From: Quercus robur
Taxonomy: Eukaryota > Streptophyta > Magnoliopsida > Fagales > Fagaceae
Length of the DNA stretch: 64,000 nt
Reading direction: 5' to 3'
Assembly (NCBI RefSeq): GCF_932294415.1
Contig: NC_065535.1
Span: 82,233,862 to 82,297,861, forward strand
Under the pieces are notes generated by a model. It was given only the letters and a program-made list of their open reading frames with translations. It searched no databases and was not told the origin of the DNA. A program made the translations under genes and the position numbers. Positions 52,316 through 63,645 of this stretch are shown here, in pieces (position 1 is the stretch's first letter; every line of letters starts with the position of its first letter).

Positions 52316-53164
52316 GAATATACTCTGGCTTCTCTGAACTAAGGAAGCTCTGCTCTCTCAGCTCCCTTAGACTGTAGAACGTTTTGTCCCCTTCTAGTAA
52401 GGTGTGAGGTCCCTACGGTAACAGTGTTACACCTGTAGGTTTTTTTGGGGGTTTCTGTATTCTTTTTTGGGTTGGGAATCACGAGAGTGAGTGATTTGGA
52501 TACGTTACAATGGAAAATCTTACTAACCATTGGACTGCAGCGGCGGCGCCACTCAGAGTCCAGGGTGTTCCCATGAGAAACACTCTGGCTTAAAAAAAAA
52601 ATTTATATATAATAATTTAAATTTTTTTTATTTGTTTACCCTTAAAAAAAATAAGAACACCCTTTCAAAATTTTTATGCCAAACAAATTTTGAACTAAAA
52701 TCTAAAAAAAAAAAAAAATTTAAACAGAGAATCTGAAAAAAAAAAAAAAAAAAAAAAAAAAGCCCAACATCAATCCTAAACAAATACCCAACAAGCCCAA
52801 CCCAAACGTATTCTCAAAAAAAAAAAAAAAAAAAAAAAACATAGAAGTACCACATGGCTCACGTCACCTTCAGGCCCAGCACCACTTTGTTGGTCGTTGT
52901 TAACATTTAGCTAGTTATCCCTTCGTCTTCCTCCTTCAGTTTTGTCCGTTCACCTTCCTTCTTTTTTTTCTTTTTCTTTTTTCTCTTCTTCTTATATGTT
53001 GTTTAGACTACAGCTGCACCCCCTTGGTCCTTTTATTTTGTGTGGTTCTTGTAGTCTTATTTTGTGTGTACTGACACCACACGTGTAGACATTTATATTT
53101 GAAACAAGTTTGAAATTTCAATGACGTCTTTTATTTCAAATTTTCAACTATTGTCACTCACTAG

Positions 53165-54064
53165 TTTTATATTTTTATTAATTAATAGGCTGATATGTGA
53201 GCTAAGATAAACAATAACTTGCCACTCCAGTACTCACCCACCCATAGTCACGTAGAGGGATATATATATATATATATTTTTTTTTTATTATATAACTACA
53301 ATGGTACACACTATATTTACATTGTTGGTTTCTCTTCCTTTTTTTTTTTTTTTTTTTTTTTTGATGAACTTGTTGGTTTCTCTAAAGTATATATTATTAT
53401 TGTTGTTATTGACTCGATGAGTGACATAAATTTATCATTTTAAAATTATATATATATATATATATATTGCCATATTGGCAGTAATTCTGAAATGGTACAT
53501 CGGTATTGACCAGTACCCGAAATATATCGTACCGCTGTCCAAATCGGTACAGCCTCCGGTACAATATTGACTTCCTTGATACGAATACGCATAAGGAATT
53601 GTCGTTTTATATTTTTATTAATTAATAGGCTGATATGTGAGCTAAGATAAACAATAACTTGCCACTCCAGTACTCACCCACCCATAGTCACGTAGAGGGA
53701 TATATATATATATATATATATTTTTTATTATATAACTACAATGGTACACACTAAAATATATTTACATTGTTGGTTTCTCTTCTTTCTTTCTTTTTTTTTT
53801 TCTTTTTTTTTTTTTTGATGAACTTGTTGGTTTCTCTAAAGTATATATTATTATTGTTGTTATTGACTCGATGAGTGACATAAATTTATCATTTTAAAAT
53901 TATATATATATATATATATATATATTGCCATATTGGCAGTAATTCTGAAATGGTACATCGGTATTGACCGGTACCCGAAATATATCGTACCGCTGTCCAA
54001 ACCGGTACAGCCTCCGGTACAATATTGACTTCCTTGATACGAATACGCATAAGGAATTGTCGTT
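53165..54064. repeat. Large tandem duplication, period about 440-460 bp
   Basis: Copy 1 (53165-53604) and copy 2 (53605-54064) are almost identical, from TTTTATATTTTTATTAATTA to ATACGCATAAGGAATTGTCG, differing mainly in the length of TA and T runs. Each copy holds a cluster of GGTAC/GTACC motifs (about 53493-53565 and 53952-54023). Confidence 0.92.
53322..53383. mobile_element. Poly(T) micro-insertion with 14-bp direct repeats
   Basis: TTGTTGGTTTCTCT at 53322-53335 and 53370-53383 brackets a T-rich insert ending GATGAAC. The same structure is present in the second copy of the duplication, so it predates it. Confidence 0.6.
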
Positions 54065-56476
54065 GATGAGCCTCATCAGATGAGCTCGTTGCCATCCCAT
54101 AGTAACTTCTTCAGTTTTCTTCTCTTCCTCGTTGTCACTCTCTTTCTTTTGGCATTTCTGATCTGGGTTTCTAAACAAAATGTTAGCAAAGAAACCCAAT
54201 GAACAAGAGGTCAAGACTCAAGATGACTTCCACTGTTTCACACCTACCCACTTTCTACTTCTTATTAAATACTTCTTTTTTTTTTCTTTTTTTTTTACAA
54301 AAGTAACTAATGGGCAGACAAACCAACGTGGTTTATCTGCCACTCTTTTACTCTCTTTTTTTTTTATTTAATTTTGTTTTAATTTCTTAGAAAATCGTTT
54401 ATAGTTTTCTAGTCTTTTTCTTTTTGACCACTCCTATGTAGAAGGCTTATGCTTTTTAATTTTTTTATTGAGTTGTGAAATTAGCTTAAAATAATTTGAA
54501 TAAAAGAGGTAAAATTTTGAAATGTAATTAGATATATTAATTTATTTAGAATTTTTTTTAGACTGTAAGTAGTTAGTAAAAAAAAATTAATGAAACAACT
54601 AAATACCAATAATTAATAATTTAATTAACTAATACATTATAAAAGACAAACAAATTAAATTATGTTAGGCTAAACAACAATTAATAATTTAATAATTAAT
54701 GAAACAACAATACAACAAATTATAGTTTATAAAGACAAACAAATTTATGAACCAACTAAACAACAATAATTAATAATTTTATTAATATTTCAAATGAACT
54801 TATAGTTTATTGTTCAGGTACCTTTGTTTATTTCATTTCTTTTCATTTTTTTTTCCTTTTGAGGTTTTCGATGTACAGAATGCAAATTTGTTTTAGTTTT
54901 AAGAACTTTTTTTTTTTTTAAGTACAAACTTCATGGTGGCCAAATTTTGAATTTCAGTTGGTATTTACCGAAACGTCCCTAAACAAAATAGACCGAAATG
55001 ACCCGAAATTTTTTCAAAGTGAAATAGGAACACCCTGAACAAAATTCCTGGAGCCACCATTGCATTGGAGCAACCTCTCTCTCAACAATAGGGAAGGGGG
55101 TGGATTTCGTCTAGCAAAGGAAAAAAGTTCGAGTGAGTGGATTATTGCAGCAAAATTCCTAACAAAACGTGATCTGAACATGGAGGCAATTATATTTACT
55201 TTTAACCCTCTGTGGAGGTCGAAGAATGGATTCGAAGTTAGAAACGCAGGAGACGATGTTATGTTATTTGTCTTTGACAATAAGGAGGAAGTGGATAAGA
55301 TCTTTGCAGTGGAACCCTGGAGTTTCGACAGACACATAGTGCTTATACAGCGTTATGAGAAGAAGCTACCTGTACGTGAATTGATTTTTAGTCAGGTAGC
55401 AATATGGGTTCAAATTCATGACATCCCAGCTACCTTCATGACACGCGAGGTTGCAGAAGAGTTGTGTGAAAACGTGGGCATGATGGATAGGACTACTGAT
55501 TTCTTTGACATTGGTGGGAGTTTTATGAGAGTGCGGGTGGTAATTGACGTAGCTCTCCCACTTTGTAGGGGTCACCTTATAACTTTTAACAAAGGGGAGG
55601 AAGGGTGGGTTTCCTTCAAGTATGAGAGACTGCCTAACATATGTTATTGGTGTGGATGCTTGAATCATAGTGATAAGGATTGTGATCGCTGGATTGAAAG
55701 TGATGGAAGCTTGGAAGTGGAAGATAGAGAGTATGGGTCGTGGATTCGAGCTGTTCCATCATCTTCGAATAAAAAATTAGTGGTCCGAGTCCCTGGGTTC
55801 TACGAAGCTAGGAAGAAGACGCAGAGGACTCAGGCACAATCATCAAACCATGGGGCAAGGCTGGGGCGGAACGAGTGGTGGACGGAAGGTCAGGCCGACC
55901 AGTCATGATGGTGGAGACACAGGTGGAGGAGGAAGCAGTTTTTGTGGAGGAATTTAATGAGCATCTTAAAATTAATGAATTTAATACGGCTCCCCAAGGG
56001 CAAGCAACGTATAAACCAAATAAGGAAGGTGGCTTCCTAGAGAATCAAATTAAGGAAATTGATGACGAATTAAAAAGGTATGAGATAAATGATAGCAATT
56101 ATTTAGGTGATTTAGGAGGATATCCAACGGCTCAGAAGGTAACGGCTAGGGTTGAAACTCATTATGCTGATCCAGTTAGTAGTGTGAGTGGGATTCGACC
56201 AGCTATCTAGGTGCCAAGTCAGATTAGTGAGCACTTGACCTCACATGGACCAAAGGTAGGAAAAAACCCTAAACAAAAAACATGGACAAGGATTGAACAT
56301 GACCAAAAAGAAGGGTGCAATATTGAGGCTGCTGTGTTGCTTGCAAAAAGAAACATAGTGGAAGATGATGAAGGAAATCAAGGTGACCATCACAAAAGAA
56401 AGAAAGGAGTACTTCATAAAGAAGGGAAAAACACAAGTTTATTAGCGGAGGCTATTTCCAAGCCCCGCCAGGTCCA

Positions 56477-59400
56477 ATGAGTCTCCTATGTTGGAACTGT
56501 CGAGGGCTTGGGAACCCAGAGACAGATCAGGAGCTTGGAGATTTAATCCGGGTACAAGATCCCTTAATTGTGTTCTTGGCAGAAACATGGCTGAAAAAAG
56601 CTAGGCTTGAGGAAATTCGTGCATGTTACAAATTTGGGGGTATGATTGAAGTTTCAAGAGAAGGCAAAGGGGGCGGGGTGGTGCTCTTTTGGAAGAAGGA
56701 TTGTGATATTTCGGTGGACATGTTTTCACCAAACCATATTGATGCAATTGTCAACAAAGGGAAAGATGAGGAGTGGCAATTCATCGGTTTTTATGGCGAA
56801 CCGGATACTAGAAATCACCATGTGTCTTGGGCAACCCTTCGAAGGCTAAAGTCCAAGCATTCTCTACCTTGGATTTGAGCAGGAGATTTTAATGAGACTG
56901 TTAGAGCACATGAAAAAAGGGAAGGAAGGTTACACCTTTTCAAATAGATGCAAGATTTTAGAGATGTCCTAGACGAATGTGGCTTTAGAGACTTGGGTTT
57001 TTTGGGAGGAAAATTTACTTGGTGTAATGGACAATGTGATGGATATAACATTTGGGAGAGACTAGATAGGGCAGTGGCAACTATCGATTGGCTCGAAAAA
57101 TTTCCAGACACAAGAGTAGTTCATTTGGAGTGTGGGCCTTCAGACCAAAAACTGATTGTGATCTTCCCTACAGGTATCCCAAAAAAATGCCAAAGGCTAT
57201 GGAGGTTCGAGCACATATGGCTTGAAAAGGAGGGATGCCATGCTTCGGTGGAATTCGCTTGGAACCAAGCTGTCTTAGGTGATCCGATGAAGAAGGTGGA
57301 GACCAAAATTCTAAATGCCAAGCAAACTTGAAGTGGTGGAGCAGCAAGTCTTTTGGGAATGTGACTAAGCAGTTAAAGGGGGAAAAAAAAAAAAAAAAAA
57401 GCTACGGAGGGCAAAGGAAGCTGCGATCAAGGGTGTACTATGGAGGGAGTGTTGAAATTGAAAAAGGAAATTAATGAGTTATTGGTGAAAGCAAAAAAGA
57501 TGTGGAAGCAGAGGTCTAGAGCCCTTTGGTTACATGAAGGAGATAAAAATACATGTTTCTTCCATGGTCGAGCAACACAAAGATTTCGTCGAAACAAAAT
57601 CTGTGAGTTGCTAGATTCAGAGGGGCAACGCTATACGGAAGAGGATGATATTGCATAGGTCCTAATTGAGTATTATCAAGGCTTGTTCAATTCGGCCAAC
57701 CCATGCAACATTGACTAGGCCGTGGTTGACATCCCACCTGCTATCACACCCGAGATGAATATCATGCTCCAAGAGGACTACACATGGGCTGAAGTTGATT
57801 CTACTTTGAGTCAGATGGAAGCACTAAAGGCACCAGGCACTAGTCCCCGATGGCCTGCTACCAATGTTCTTTCAACACTATTGGCAAATCATTGGGGATG
57901 ATGTATCAGAGGCGGTGCTAAACTGTTTAAACACAGGTTCAATTCCTCCATCCATAAATAAAACTTTCTTCACTCTTATTCCTAAGGTAAAAAGTCCAAC
58001 CCTTGTGACTGAATATCACCCTATATCTTTGTGTAATATTCTCTATAAACTCATATCCAAGGTTATTGCTAACAGGTTAAAAAGAATTTTACCTGTTATT
58101 ATCTCGAACTCACAAAGTGCATTTTAGTTAGACAAAACTATTTCTGATAACATCTTGGTGGCATTCGAAACTCTACACCACATAAAAACTCAGAAGGTAA
58201 AAAAATCGGGTTTTATGGCATTGAAACTTGATATGAGCAAGGCTTATGATCGGGTTGAATGGAGGTTTCTAAAGAAAATCATGGAGAAAATGGGCTTTGG
58301 TGCAAGATGGGTGAATTTAGTAATGGAGTGTATTAGTACGGTGCCATACTCAATTTTGTTAAATGGGGAACCGAAGGTTGAGATTACACCATCTAGAGGA
58401 ATAAGACAAGGTAACCCTCTCTCACCTTATCTTTTCTTATTGTGTTCTGAAGGTTTAAATAGATTGATTTAGGGAGCAGTAAGGGAGGACAAGATAAGGG
58501 GATTCTCGTTGTGTAGGAATGGACCACGAATTAGTCATCTTCTTTTTGCATATGATACCTTTCTTTTTGTAGAGCAAGGATGGGTGATCTCCTTGAACTT
58601 CAAGATATTTTGAATTTGTATGAACAAGCATTCGGCCAACAAGTAAATAGAGGGAATATGACAATCGTTTTTAGCAAAGCTGTTTCAGTGGAAAAAAGAG
58701 AGGAATTATCACATTTTTTGGGGGTTTCGGAGGTTGAAGAGTATGAGAAATACTTGGAGCTGCCATCGATGGTGGGAAGGAATAAAAAAGCAAGCCTAAA
58801 TTACATCAAAGAACAAGTGTGGAATAAATTACAAGGGTGGAAAGAACAGTTATTATCTCAAGCGGGTAGAAAGGTTCTTCTAAAGGCGGTGGTTCAAGCC
58901 ATCCCAACCTTTGCCATGTCTTGTTTTAAACTTTTGGTAGGTCTATGCCATGATATTGAGATGTTGATAAGGAAATTTTGGTGGTGGCAACGGGGGGAAC
59001 AAAGGAAATTCATTGGAGAAATTGGGAGGTGATGTGTCAACCAAAAGATCAAAGAGGCTTGGGATTCAAAGATTTGGTAAAATTTAATGAGGCAATGCTT
59101 GCCAAATAGGAGTGGAGATTACTACATGATCATAATACTTTGTTCTACCGTGTGTTCAAAGCAAAATATTTTCCTCATGGAACGGTGTTTGATGCAAAAA
59201 AGGCTTCCGGATCATATGCCTAGCAGAGCATATTGAAGGCTAGATCAGTCATAGCTGATGGTATGATGTGGAGAGTGGGAGATGGCTCAACAATCCGGGT
59301 TTATTGGGACAAGTGGCTGCCTAGGAAATTCCCTTCCAAGATTGTTTCACCTTAACTTGCTACACCAGGTGATGTGCGTGTCTCTTCACTGATTGATCAC

Positions 59401-60211
59401 GACACGAAGGCATGGGATTATGCAAGGATAGATCACCTTTTCCTAACTTTCGAAGCACAGAAAATAAAAGCAATATCACTTTGTGTCACGGACCAAGCAG
59501 ATTGTTTGATCTGGCCAAGAAGCAGGGACAATGCATACTTTGTAAAAATGGGTTATCAGCTATTGTGTGAAAGGGAGTTGATGGATAAAGCTTTGGTATC
59601 AAACACCGCAAACAAAAAGCTTTTCTGGAAGAGGCTTTGGAAGATGAGTGTACCTAACAAAATAAAAATTTTCCTCTGGCGTGCGTGTTATGATGCACTA
59701 CCAACAAGGTCCAATTTATTCAAGAGGAAGGTAGTGGACATCCCAACCTGTCAGCGTTGTGGAATTGGGCATGAGACTACGATGCATGCTCTATGGACTT
59801 GCCAAAATATCCATACGGCATAAGAATCGAGGTTTGGGTGGTTGAGGAAGGATTACCCAACGTTGGCAACATTCTCAGACTTGGTTGCACTAGTTGGACA
59901 ATAGCAAAAGCAATTGGAAATCTTTGCTATTGTTGCATGGTCAATCTAGTGCCGGAGGAATAAATTGAGGTGCAATGAACAATGCATGCCGCTGGGTAAG
60001 ATTATGGAATCAGCTGCCTCACTCCTAAGTGATTTTCAAAAACATTACAGTCATGGCGTTAGTGTACTAAGGCACCGAGATGTTAAGTGGGAACCACTTA
60101 CAACAACTATAATGTGGAAAACGAATTTTGATGGGGCTATGTTTTCGGAATCTGATCAAGTCAGGATAGGGGTGGTGGTGAGGAATCAAACGGGACCAGT
60201 CATGGCAGCGC

Positions 60212-60243
<32 letters not shown>

Positions 60244-60540
60244 CTGCTTTAGCTGAGATCCTAGAGGCCTTAGCAACGTGGAGGGCAGTCAAATTTATCA
60301 TTGAGATGGGCTTTAATCAGTCTGCGTTTGAAGGTGTTCGAAGGTTATTATCAAAGCCCTCGATTACGAAGATTTATCTTCACCTAGCGTTGGACACATT
60401 ATCAAAGACATTTGGTCTATGTCAAGTTTGCTACAAACCAAGTCCTTCTCTTATGTAAGGAGGCAGGGTAACTCAGTGGCCCATGCCTTAGCTCAGAGAG
60501 CAAGGCTTTCCTTTCTTGTATTAGTCTAGATGAAGGATGT
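56477..60540 (+). pseudogene. LINE ORF2: endonuclease, reverse transcriptase, RNase H
   Basis: It starts at ATG 56477, overlapping the ORF1 stop. An APE-type endonuclease follows: LLCWNCRGLGN, FLAETW and AGDFNET are intact, but the usual SDH near 57140 reads SDQ. The RT has ISLCNILYKLISKVIANRLK (about 58026), LKLDMSKAYDRVEW (58223-58264) and GIRQGNPLSPYLFLLCSEGL. The catalytic FADD box reads FAYD (about 58546), so one key aspartate is lost. A zf-RVT domain (FWKRLWKMSVPNKIKIFLWR) and an RNase H-like domain (TNFDGAMF) follow. Frame changes, about ten stops, and internal poly(A) runs at about 57381-57399 and 60220-60243 show that it is dead. Confidence 0.87.
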
Positions 60541-60816
60541 TCAACCAGACATTTATCGCTTTGTTTCTTCTGACTTTTCAGTTATTTAATAAAATTGTCG
60601 ATGAGTTTGGCTTCTCAAAAAAAAAAAAAAAAAAAGAGTGGCTGCTAGATTACCAAATAAGGTCTTTCAAGATTCTTCAATATTACAAACTAGCCTATAA
60701 ATTGTGTATTGCACGAGTACTTTTCTTTATCATTAATAATTAAAATATTTAATCAATAACATAAATGAAAGCTCTTAATTTGCAAGGTTGGTAGATAAAA
60801 ATCATAATAATAAAAT

Positions 60817-61742
60817 GGGTAAATTCCAGATAACTACACTGAGGTTTGAGGAAATACCAAACACATTCAAGACAATTAAAAAGCAACCATTTTAGTCCTT
60901 AAACATAAACACCGTTATCATGCCGTTTGTTCACTCCACCTAAAACAAAAGCTGCACAGCTTTTTTTCCATTTCCAAGAATGAATGTTCAGAAAGGTACC
61001 CCACACTCATTTGTTCCCGCCAGCCTAAATGCATTTTGCAAATTCTTTTTAGTGTTTATCCTTTCATTTCCATAAAGATCAAGTTCTTTACATACCAAAA
61101 ACTATAACTTAGAGAAAAAAAAATTCAAGATTACATGCCAGAAGAGTTGAAATTACCTAGCAAAAGAGCCAAGTTGCTAAAAGAAGAACCTACAAAAGAA
61201 ACTAGAACAAAAACTAAATCAACTATTTTCATGTAATTAATACTTCTTCCATTAAAAGAAGTTTAGCTATATTTTGATATCAAGAACTAATTTGTACCTT
61301 TCTTCATAATAAAACTTGAAGAGAAGCCCTCTTTCTCTTTGCATAGTCTGAAATTTTTTTTTGAGTGAGAGTTGAAATTCTAACTTTGATAAAGTCTAAA
61401 AAGAGCCATCAAACCAACTGACTTGGGTTATTTTCTTCTAGTTTATATTAAGAGCCCTTTGTTGCTCTTGGGAAGAGCAAAAATGATGAAAACGTGTTGG
61501 ACTCAAATGTGAGGATTTTGGCTTGGCGGGAATAGATGGTGTGAGGTACATTTTCTGAACTTGTTGCCTTGGAAATGAAAAAAAAAAAAAAAAAAAAAAA
61601 GGTTGTGCAAATTTTATTTTGTGTAATGAACAAACGGCTTGTAACGGCGTTTGTCTTCTAGGACTAAAATGGTTGCTTTTTAATTATCCTGGATGTGTTT
61701 GGTATTACCCCAAACCACAGGGTAATTATCTGGAATTTACCC
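60817..61742. mobile_element. MULE-type non-autonomous element, 926 bp, 9-bp TSD
   Basis: The ends GGGTAAATTCCAGATAACTA and, on the opposite strand, GGGTAAATTCCAGATAATTA begin terminal inverted repeats of about 115 bp that are roughly 85% alike. A perfect 9-bp duplication TAATAAAAT flanks it (60808-60816 and 61743-61751). Long TIRs plus a 9-bp TSD indicate Mutator-like origin. No transposase is visible inside. Confidence 0.92.
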
Positions 61743-61907
61743 TAATAAAATTGTTAAGTTACTGGAATTGAATTTAAGATCTTCTACTTTAATATTATGT
61801 TAAATTATTGATTTTTTCAAAAGTTTAAATTGATAGAAAATGGTGAATTTAATAATTTAATCATAATTTTAACAAAAATTTAATAGGATAATGGGTTAGA
61901 TTGTACT

Positions 61908-62588
61908 TGTGGGGCCCAAGAAGTTATGGCCCTGGCCCGTTTTTACATTGGGGCCCAAGGTCCGAGCCGAGGAGGGGTATAGCCGAGGACGTGTAATAAA
62001 AGTCCAAGTAGTCCTGAAACATAACCGAGGACAATTCTGTCCTCGGCATATTCGAGGTCCCCCTGAAAGAAAGGGCAAAAGCGGTATAAGAACAGTTTTG
62101 GGGAAAAATCTAAAATATCTATGTTGATAGGGAAAGGGACACTGGATAGTATAACGACCAAGGACAAAGGGAAAGCTGCCATTACTGTCATTGAATACTC
62201 TACACCTGATAGAGCCATACTCTTCAGCTTTTACAACCACCCCCAACCATTTTGGGTATGGGCTGATGGGACAAGTATCAGTCCTGGAAAGTCGAACCTA
62301 CATGTGGACGTAGGATAAGGGATACAGGCTAATATAAAAAGGGAAGCAAGCAGTCCGGGAAAGGGGGCTGGGAAAAAAAGGCCAAGAACCAGAGCCTCCC
62401 AGACCGCCTCAAGGAGAAAGACTCTTCGAGCGAACACGACCTAATTCTGTACGAACAAAACGACTAACCCTCGTCCGGTGACCAAGGCCTAGCCTTTCAA
62501 ACCCACGCTGTACAAATGATATTGTTTGGGCCCTCTTTACGTACGAGCCCAGTATCATCTTGGGGTCGTCACGAATTAAGTCCTTACA
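61908..62588 (+). mobile_element. Solo LTR, 681 bp
   Basis: Starts TGTGGGGCCCAAGAAG and ends AAGTCCTTACA, flanked by the perfect 5-bp duplication GTACT (61903-61907 and 62589-62593). A TATA-like AATATAAAAAGG lies near 62330. No PBS or coding region follows, so the internal part was lost by LTR-LTR recombination. Orientation is taken from the TATA box. Confidence 0.9.
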
Positions 62589-62593
62589 GTACT

Positions 62594-62975
62594 ATTATAT
62601 TATTTATTTTTAAAATATATGAGTAATTTTTTTTTCTTAGAAAATGTATGAGTAAATTTAAATGTATAATGTAAACTAAAGTGCCTTAAGTTGCAATTGC
62701 CATTCACCATACAATTCGATTTTGTACGTCCACTTATTGTGATTTAATTTTATGCTAAAGTTCTCAATGATAAACTTCTTGTTACCCAATTATTTATTTA
62801 TTTATTAATTCAATCTTTTTAAATCATATGAACCGTATAAAAAATATCAATTTTCACTATATCAAAGTTTGCACCAAAACTCTAACAAAATTGAAAATAA
62901 GATTTTAACTTGTAATGATTCATAGTGAAATAAAATTGCTGCTGTTACAACTTGAACCATGAAAATCATAATTAC
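62594..62975. other. AT-rich spacer between two LTRs
   Basis: No gene or repeat is recognised. Confidence 0.5.
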
Positions 62976-63582
62976 TGTTGTACGGCACCGAGCTCCCAAA
63001 GCCCATACAGGCCTTGGGCCCAGACCCATCTAGGCCCCGGGCCCAAGCCCATACCAGCCTTGGGCGCAGGCCCAGCAGATAGTTCCCGTTACCTTATGCC
63101 CTTCTTAAAACTGCCTTAGGGCCAAAAACAAGTTTTGGTTATTAAGCTCCCGGGGTTGACCGGTTAACATTTCCCGGTAGAGCGCATGAGTCAATACCCG
63201 GGAAGGTCATGATATGCACGGGAACGTGATTCGCCGAACACAATCGGTGAAAATGGAGCCAAGTTCCAAGATCATAAATGCTGCACCGCCCTCTCACCTA
63301 AAACAGCCACTTTAACCAGATAATACTGGACCTTCAATAGCACTAACGATGAACATAATCATGGTCTCCCCACTAACCTTGGCTATAAATAGAGGAAAGT
63401 TGGGAGAAGAAGGGGTTCAGAAAAATTGAGAGAAAGGAGTCAAAGAGAGAGCTTTTCAGCTGAGTGTTGCTTTGAGTCTCTCTGCCGAGAACGACCCATT
63501 GTAGGAAATCCTTAAACCCACTACAAATAAATTGTGAGCCCAAGGGATCTAAGGCCCAGAGTTCTTGTACTTGGTTCTTACA
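62976..63582 (+). repeat. Gypsy 5' LTR, about 607 bp
   Basis: TGTTGTACGGCACCG... to ...TTGGTTCTTACA, with a TATA box (CTATAAATAGAGG, about 63382-63394) and directly followed by a PBS. The start could be 62979 instead. It contains repeated GGGCCCAGGCCC-type motifs in the first 100 bp. Confidence 0.82.
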
Positions 63583-63584
63583 AT

Positions 63585-63601
63585 TGGCGCCCACCGTGGG
63601 G
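63585..63601 (+). other. Gypsy primer binding site
   Basis: TGGCGCCCACCGTGGGG begins 2 bp after the LTR. This is a common form in plant Gypsy elements. Confidence 0.75.
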
Positions 63602-63645
63602 CCATCCTACGAAGCTGTGGTTCGAGTGAGACTCAAGCAAAGAAG

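Larger units (their letters stand above)
52538..55062. mobile_element. hAT-like non-autonomous insertion in LINE ORF1, 2.5 kb
   Basis: The left end CAGCGGCGGCGCCACTC...CAGGGTGTTCC and, on the opposite strand, CAATGGTGGCTCCAGGAATT...CAGGGTGTTCC from the right end are inverted termini of hAT type. The target CATTGGA is repeated on both sides (52528-52534 and 55063-55069), with 3 unexplained bases at the left junction. No transposase gene is seen. The interior holds a 440-bp tandem duplication and AT microsatellites. Confidence 0.75.
52511..56480 (+). pseudogene. LINE ORF1 (DUF4283 and CCHC zinc knuckle), interrupted
   Basis: The start MENLTNHW (52511-52534) is separated by the 52538-55062 insertion from its continuation at about 55063 (GATNLSLNNREG-like region, then AKEKSSSEWIIAAKFLTKR). 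It shows a DUF4283 domain (WIIAAKFLTK...RNAGDDVMLFVFDNKEEVDK...WSFDRHIVLIQRYEK) and a CCHC-type knuckle, CYWCGCLNHSDKDC (about 55642-55683). ORF1 proteins bind LINE RNA. A frameshift lies near 55880-55905 and a TAG at 56208-56210, probably from CAG. The final TGA (56478-56480) overlaps the ORF2 start. Confidence 0.82.
52320..60636 (+). mobile_element. L1-type LINE, split by a hAT-like insertion
   Basis: Leader and ORF1 start (about 52320-52537), the rest of ORF1 (55063-56480), ORF2 with endonuclease, RT, zinc-finger and RNase H (56477 to about 60540), and a poly(A) tail (60618-60636). The gene order is that of plant L1 elements. Stops and frameshifts occur in both ORFs. I could not find a convincing target-site duplication, and the exact 5' end is uncertain. 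Confidence 0.85.

Noticed and set aside
55366..55668. Minus-strand ORF in LINE ORF1
   Set aside because: Shadow of the sense ORF1 frame with DUF4283 and CCHC motifs.
62121..62437. Small ORFs within the solo LTR
   Set aside because: LTR sequence; no codon or domain support.
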